The notes below the pieces were generated by a model, which saw only the letters and a list, made by a program, of their open reading frames with translations, was not told the DNA's origin and did not search any database. 64,000 bases of DNA from positions 18,918 to 82,917 of the forward strand of contig NZ_JARJLM010000163.1 of NCBI RefSeq assembly GCF_029335485.1. The letters run 5' to 3'. The translations under genes and the position numbers were made by a program. Positions within the stretch are counted from its first letter, which is position 1. Every line of letters begins with the position of its first letter. Below, piece by piece: positions 61,325 to 64,000 of this stretch. The stretch is from Cupriavidus basilensis. GTDB taxonomy: Bacteria > Pseudomonadota > Gammaproteobacteria > Burkholderiales > Burkholderiaceae.

Positions 61325-62632
61325 ATGTCCAAAGCCAGCAGCGCGTCAAAGAGCGGGCAGATTGCCCTCTTCCAGCAACAGGAAGCGCCGGAACCATTCA
61401 AGAAGGCAGTGCAAGCCATCCATGTCTCTCCTGTCGGTAGTGCGATTACTCTCCAGCAGCGGCGGTTGTTCAATTCTCTGATCAAGAACGCCATCGAGCA
61501 ACGACTGCAAACGAACGAGCAAGCAAGCACGTTTAGCATAGGTATCCCGCAAATGATGGCGGGTCTTGGACTTACAACTAAGGATACGGGGTACATCAAA
61601 GAGACCGCAAAATCTCTCATGCGTACGGTCGTCGATTGGGATCAATTGAACAGCGATGGAACGTCGACCTGGACTGGGTCGACGCTCATTGCCGGGGCGA
61701 AGATCACAGGCTCAATGCTGAGTTATTCGTTCGCTCCACAGATCTGCGAAGAACTCCTGAACCCTGAACGTTACGCGATGATTGACATGCGGATCGCACG
61801 GTTATTCAGAAGGGCCCATACGCTGGCGCTGTGGGAAAACACCGTGCGATACGAACGAGTCGGTCAGACAGGTAAGATGTCGCTGTCGACGTTCCGCAGT
61901 TTAATCCTTGGACGGGAAGAAGGTGAAACAAAGTACAAGGAGTACAAGATATTTAAGCGCGCAGTCTTGATCCCGTGCATCGCCGAAATTAATGCGATCT
62001 CCGATCACAATATAGAGTTGATAGAACATAAGGTAGGCCGATCGGTTGTTGACCTCCAGTTCAAGATTGAGCGCAAGAAGGAGGACGAGATCCAAGAGGA
62101 CATCGATGTGGATCTTGTCGCGAACGTAGGCAAATTTGGCATCCCTGTATCAGAGGCCCGGAAGATGGTGCGGACTTATGGCGCTGAGAGAGTCCGGCAA
62201 GCTGTGGATTACACGAGGGCTCGGCAGAGTAAGAAGCACTCTACGCCAGTCGAGAACGTCGCGGCCTACTTCAGGAAATCACTCGTAGAAGATTGGGGGA
62301 AGGGCCAGGAGCCCATTAGCGAAACCGCACAGTCGCCAGTCGTTGCGAAGCGATCTGCCGCTAGGACTGCCGGCGAAGCTCGCGAGTCGTTCCTGGCAGC
62401 ACGACTACCTGAAGCTGAGAAGTATTTTGCTGAATTGTCTGATCAGGAGCAGAATGACCTGATTGGACGGTACAACGAACAATGTGAGTCTATAAAACTT
62501 AAGATTGTCCCTGCCAAACAGGCAACTAAGCTTGTTAAGACCAGTTTCTTCACGTGGGTCGCGGCGCGAACATGGGGAGAGCCGACGTCGGAGGATATCT
62601 TGGATTTTGTTCTCTCTGGGAAGATTGCTTGA
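61325..62632 (+). CDS. Replication initiator protein (Rep_3 family)
   Basis: The protein is 435 residues from the ATG at 61325; a GTG three codons upstream (61316) is possible. The N-terminal winged helix of Rep_3 initiators shows KKAVQAIHVSPVGSAITLQQ, then FSIGIPQMMAGLGL. The second winged helix has YAMIDMRIARLFRRAHTLAL and MSLSTFRSLILGREEG. The C-terminus resembles initiators of Ralstonia and Cupriavidus megaplasmids. It binds the iterons upstream and opens the origin. Its codons are less GC-rich than those of the catabolic genes. No parA or parB follows in the window. Confidence 0.92.
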   Translation: MSKASSASKSGQIALFQQQEAPEPFKKAVQAIHVSPVGSAITLQQRRLFNSLIKNAIEQRLQTNEQASTFSIGIPQMMAGLGLTTKDTGYIKETAKSLMRTVVDWDQLNSDGTSTWTGSTLIAGAKITGSMLSYSFAPQICEELLNPERYAMIDMRIARLFRRAHTLALWENTVRYERVGQTGKMSLSTFRSLILGREEGETKYKEYKIFKRAVLIPCIAEINAISDHNIELIEHKVGRSVVDLQFKIERKKEDEIQEDIDVDLVANVGKFGIPVSEARKMVRTYGAERVRQAVDYTRARQSKKHSTPVENVAAYFRKSLVEDWGKGQEPISETAQSPVVAKRSAARTAGEARESFLAARLPEAEKYFAELSDQEQNDLIGRYNEQCESIKLKIVPAKQATKLVKTSFFTWVAARTWGEPTSEDILDFVLSGKIA

Positions 62633-62899
62633 ACGGTCCTTTGCCGACGCATCCTCTCTCCTAGGGCCGCAAGGCTCAGGAGGAGTCAAGTCGGCGGCAG
62701 TCGTTAGGCTGTGCTGTCTTTGCGCCGAATGCTAATCGGCGCCTTACCGCCATTCCACGGTTGCATTTCAATGGTTTGCTGACAAAGTCATCCCATGCAA
62801 ATCGGCTATCGTTTCCGCTGTTATCCAACTCTCGCACGGCCCCACACGATGCCGGCGGGCAGCACGCGACGTTCGATGCAGGCCGCCGGTACGACTAGT

Positions 62900-63660
62900 T
62901 CAGTACGGATGACGGACTGCCGGTGGTGAAGTCCGAAGAGGTCGCGGCCGAGTTGGTCACCTCGCCGGACAACGAACTGCGTGTTGCTGCAATCGGCGTC
63001 CACCGTGGCATCACGGTGCAGATCTATGCGAGCTCGGGAGAACAGCCGGGCTGGGCGATGCAGAAAAATGGCGTAAGAAGGAGCGCGCCCGCAAGCGCTG
63101 GCAGCGGCGCATGGCGTGCCGAGTCAAAGGATCCGCAGGCTGGCGCAAGGCCAAACATCGCGGGGCGCGGTGTCAGCAATCTGCCCGGAACGTTCGGCAG
63201 GACTTCGCGCGCTAGGTGAGCTGCCGCCTTGTGACTGGCGAGGGAACGCGACTGCTGGTGTCGAGGCACTACGCGTTAAGGCAATGAGTGCGCGGTCGAA
63301 GGCGAAGCGGGACGAGGCGGGCAGGTGGCTCAAGAACCAGGCTCGCGCCAAAGCGGGACTCAACAGCAGGATTCTGGCGAGTACTTGGGGCAGGACGCTC
63401 ACACTAGCGCAATACAAGGCGCTGCGGCGAAATAGGCTCGACGTCCCAGCAGTGCCGCCGCATCACGGCAGAGTGTAGTCCGTGCGGCCACATCTATCCT
63501 GACAAGCGGCCATCGCAGGCAGCGTTTGTCCGCCAACGTTGCGACTATTGCACCAACACCGATCACAATGCGAGTCTGGCAATTCGCATCGTGGCATGGC
63601 GCTGGTCCGGGCGGGAGAGCTCTCGACCAGGAGCAAGAAGAAGACGAGCTTCAGTACCAA
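62900..63660 (+). pseudogene. tnpB: TnpB (IS200/IS605 family), decayed
   Basis: Pieces of a TnpB protein lie in several frames: IGVHRGITVQIYASSGE (62990-63040) covers the RuvC-I motif, with the catalytic Asp of GVDxG changed to His. A basic segment KWRKKERARKRWQRRM and RKAKHRGARCQQSARNVRQD follows. LKNQARAKAGLNSRILASTW and AVPPHH are in another frame. The zinc-finger piece SPCGHIYPDKRPSQAAFV and HNASLAIRIVAW are in a third. Several stops and frameshifts separate them. No TnpA is present. Confidence 0.7.
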
Positions 63661-63779
63661 GGCAGGGGTGGGATGCTCCGAACCGAGGTCCGCAGGGGCC
63701 TCGACGCTGGGGGGACCCCAGTAAGAAATCGGACGGGCAACTGCTCGATGCAGGAGTCGCTGAACCTGGTAATCGCCCA

Positions 63780-63938
63780 CTAGCAGGCTGCTGAAATACT
63801 ATTTTTCGAACCTCGCCGCAGAACTGACGACCTCGCAGAACGGCGCACAATCGATTTTTCCGACTTGGTTGGGGGTAAGGCACCCCCTTGGTCAGCCAAA
63901 ATTGGGGGTATCAAAAAGGTATTTCAGTAGCCTGCTAG
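63780..63938. mobile_element. Short inverted-repeat element (MITE-like)
   Basis: A 159-bp segment is bounded by CTAG and terminal inverted repeats CAGGCT(G/A)CTGAAATAC (one mismatch in 16). The outer CTAG on both sides fits a 4-bp target duplication. The inside carries no gene. Similar ends occur on insertion sequences of the IS1182/IS5 types, from memory, so it could be a non-autonomous derivative moved by such a transposase. Confidence 0.7.
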
Positions 63939-64000
63939 AAGCAGCGGGCTTTGGCGGCTGGAGTATTCATCATCCGAAGGTCGTTAGCGAAATTTCGCTT

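Overview
The window looks like part of a secondary replicon (megaplasmid or chromid) of a Burkholderiales bacterium, most like Cupriavidus or Ralstonia. This is an inference. It rests on four Bug/TctC-type periplasmic receptors beside LysR regulators, a Lys/Ala-rich HU-like protein, a Gram-negative porin of the beta-proteobacterial type, very high third-position GC in the catabolic genes, and a Rep_3 initiator with iterons at the right end. No rRNA, tRNA or CRISPR was seen.

Left part (1-17777): the tail of a maleylacetoacetate isomerase, a LysR gene, a decayed aromatic aminotransferase, and an aldehyde dehydrogenase / FAD oxidoreductase / Bug receptor trio. Then comes a leftward operon (16715 to 6408). 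It encodes a Bug receptor, an ADP-forming acyl-CoA synthetase, an acyl-CoA dehydrogenase, a MaoC hydratase, an SDR, a crotonase, a thiolase, a type III CoA-transferase, a second (FAS1/HTD2-like) dehydratase and a truncated CitE, with a divergent LysR gene. Together these enzymes make a full acyl-CoA beta-oxidation-like route for an unidentified acid.

17778-35236: a degenerate tyrosine recombinase and an HU-like protein; an L-rhamnonate catabolic operon (rhmD, MFS transporter, SDR, FAH-family hydrolase) with a divergent LysR; a DUF2958 remnant; and a block of small redox and stress enzymes (flavin reductase, three SDRs, Atu4866-like, ABM monooxygenase, tandem CMD protein) next to AraC, pirin and LysR genes. 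35351-38645 is a rightward operon: wrbA, SDR, NTF2-like, truncated SDR, quinone oxidoreductase.

38646-49622: decayed mobile-element genes (DUF5131, DNA methylase), a porin with a TTG start, an OmpR-type regulator lacking a kinase, and an AraC / M20 amidohydrolase / Bug / LysR group, then a Fur-family gene.

49623-64000: an accessory region of small secreted or membrane proteins, many intrinsic terminators and several internal duplications. Its most notable feature is a divergent second Hfq-like gene placed directly behind one copy of a 208-bp repeat. The other copy lies 2.4 kb upstream. Each copy carries a promoter-like inverted repeat, conserved hairpins and an identical intrinsic terminator. 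A polysaccharide deacetylase / glycosyltransferase pair, a decayed primase, an iteron origin, the replication initiator, a decayed TnpB and a short inverted-repeat element follow. No parAB genes are visible before the window ends.
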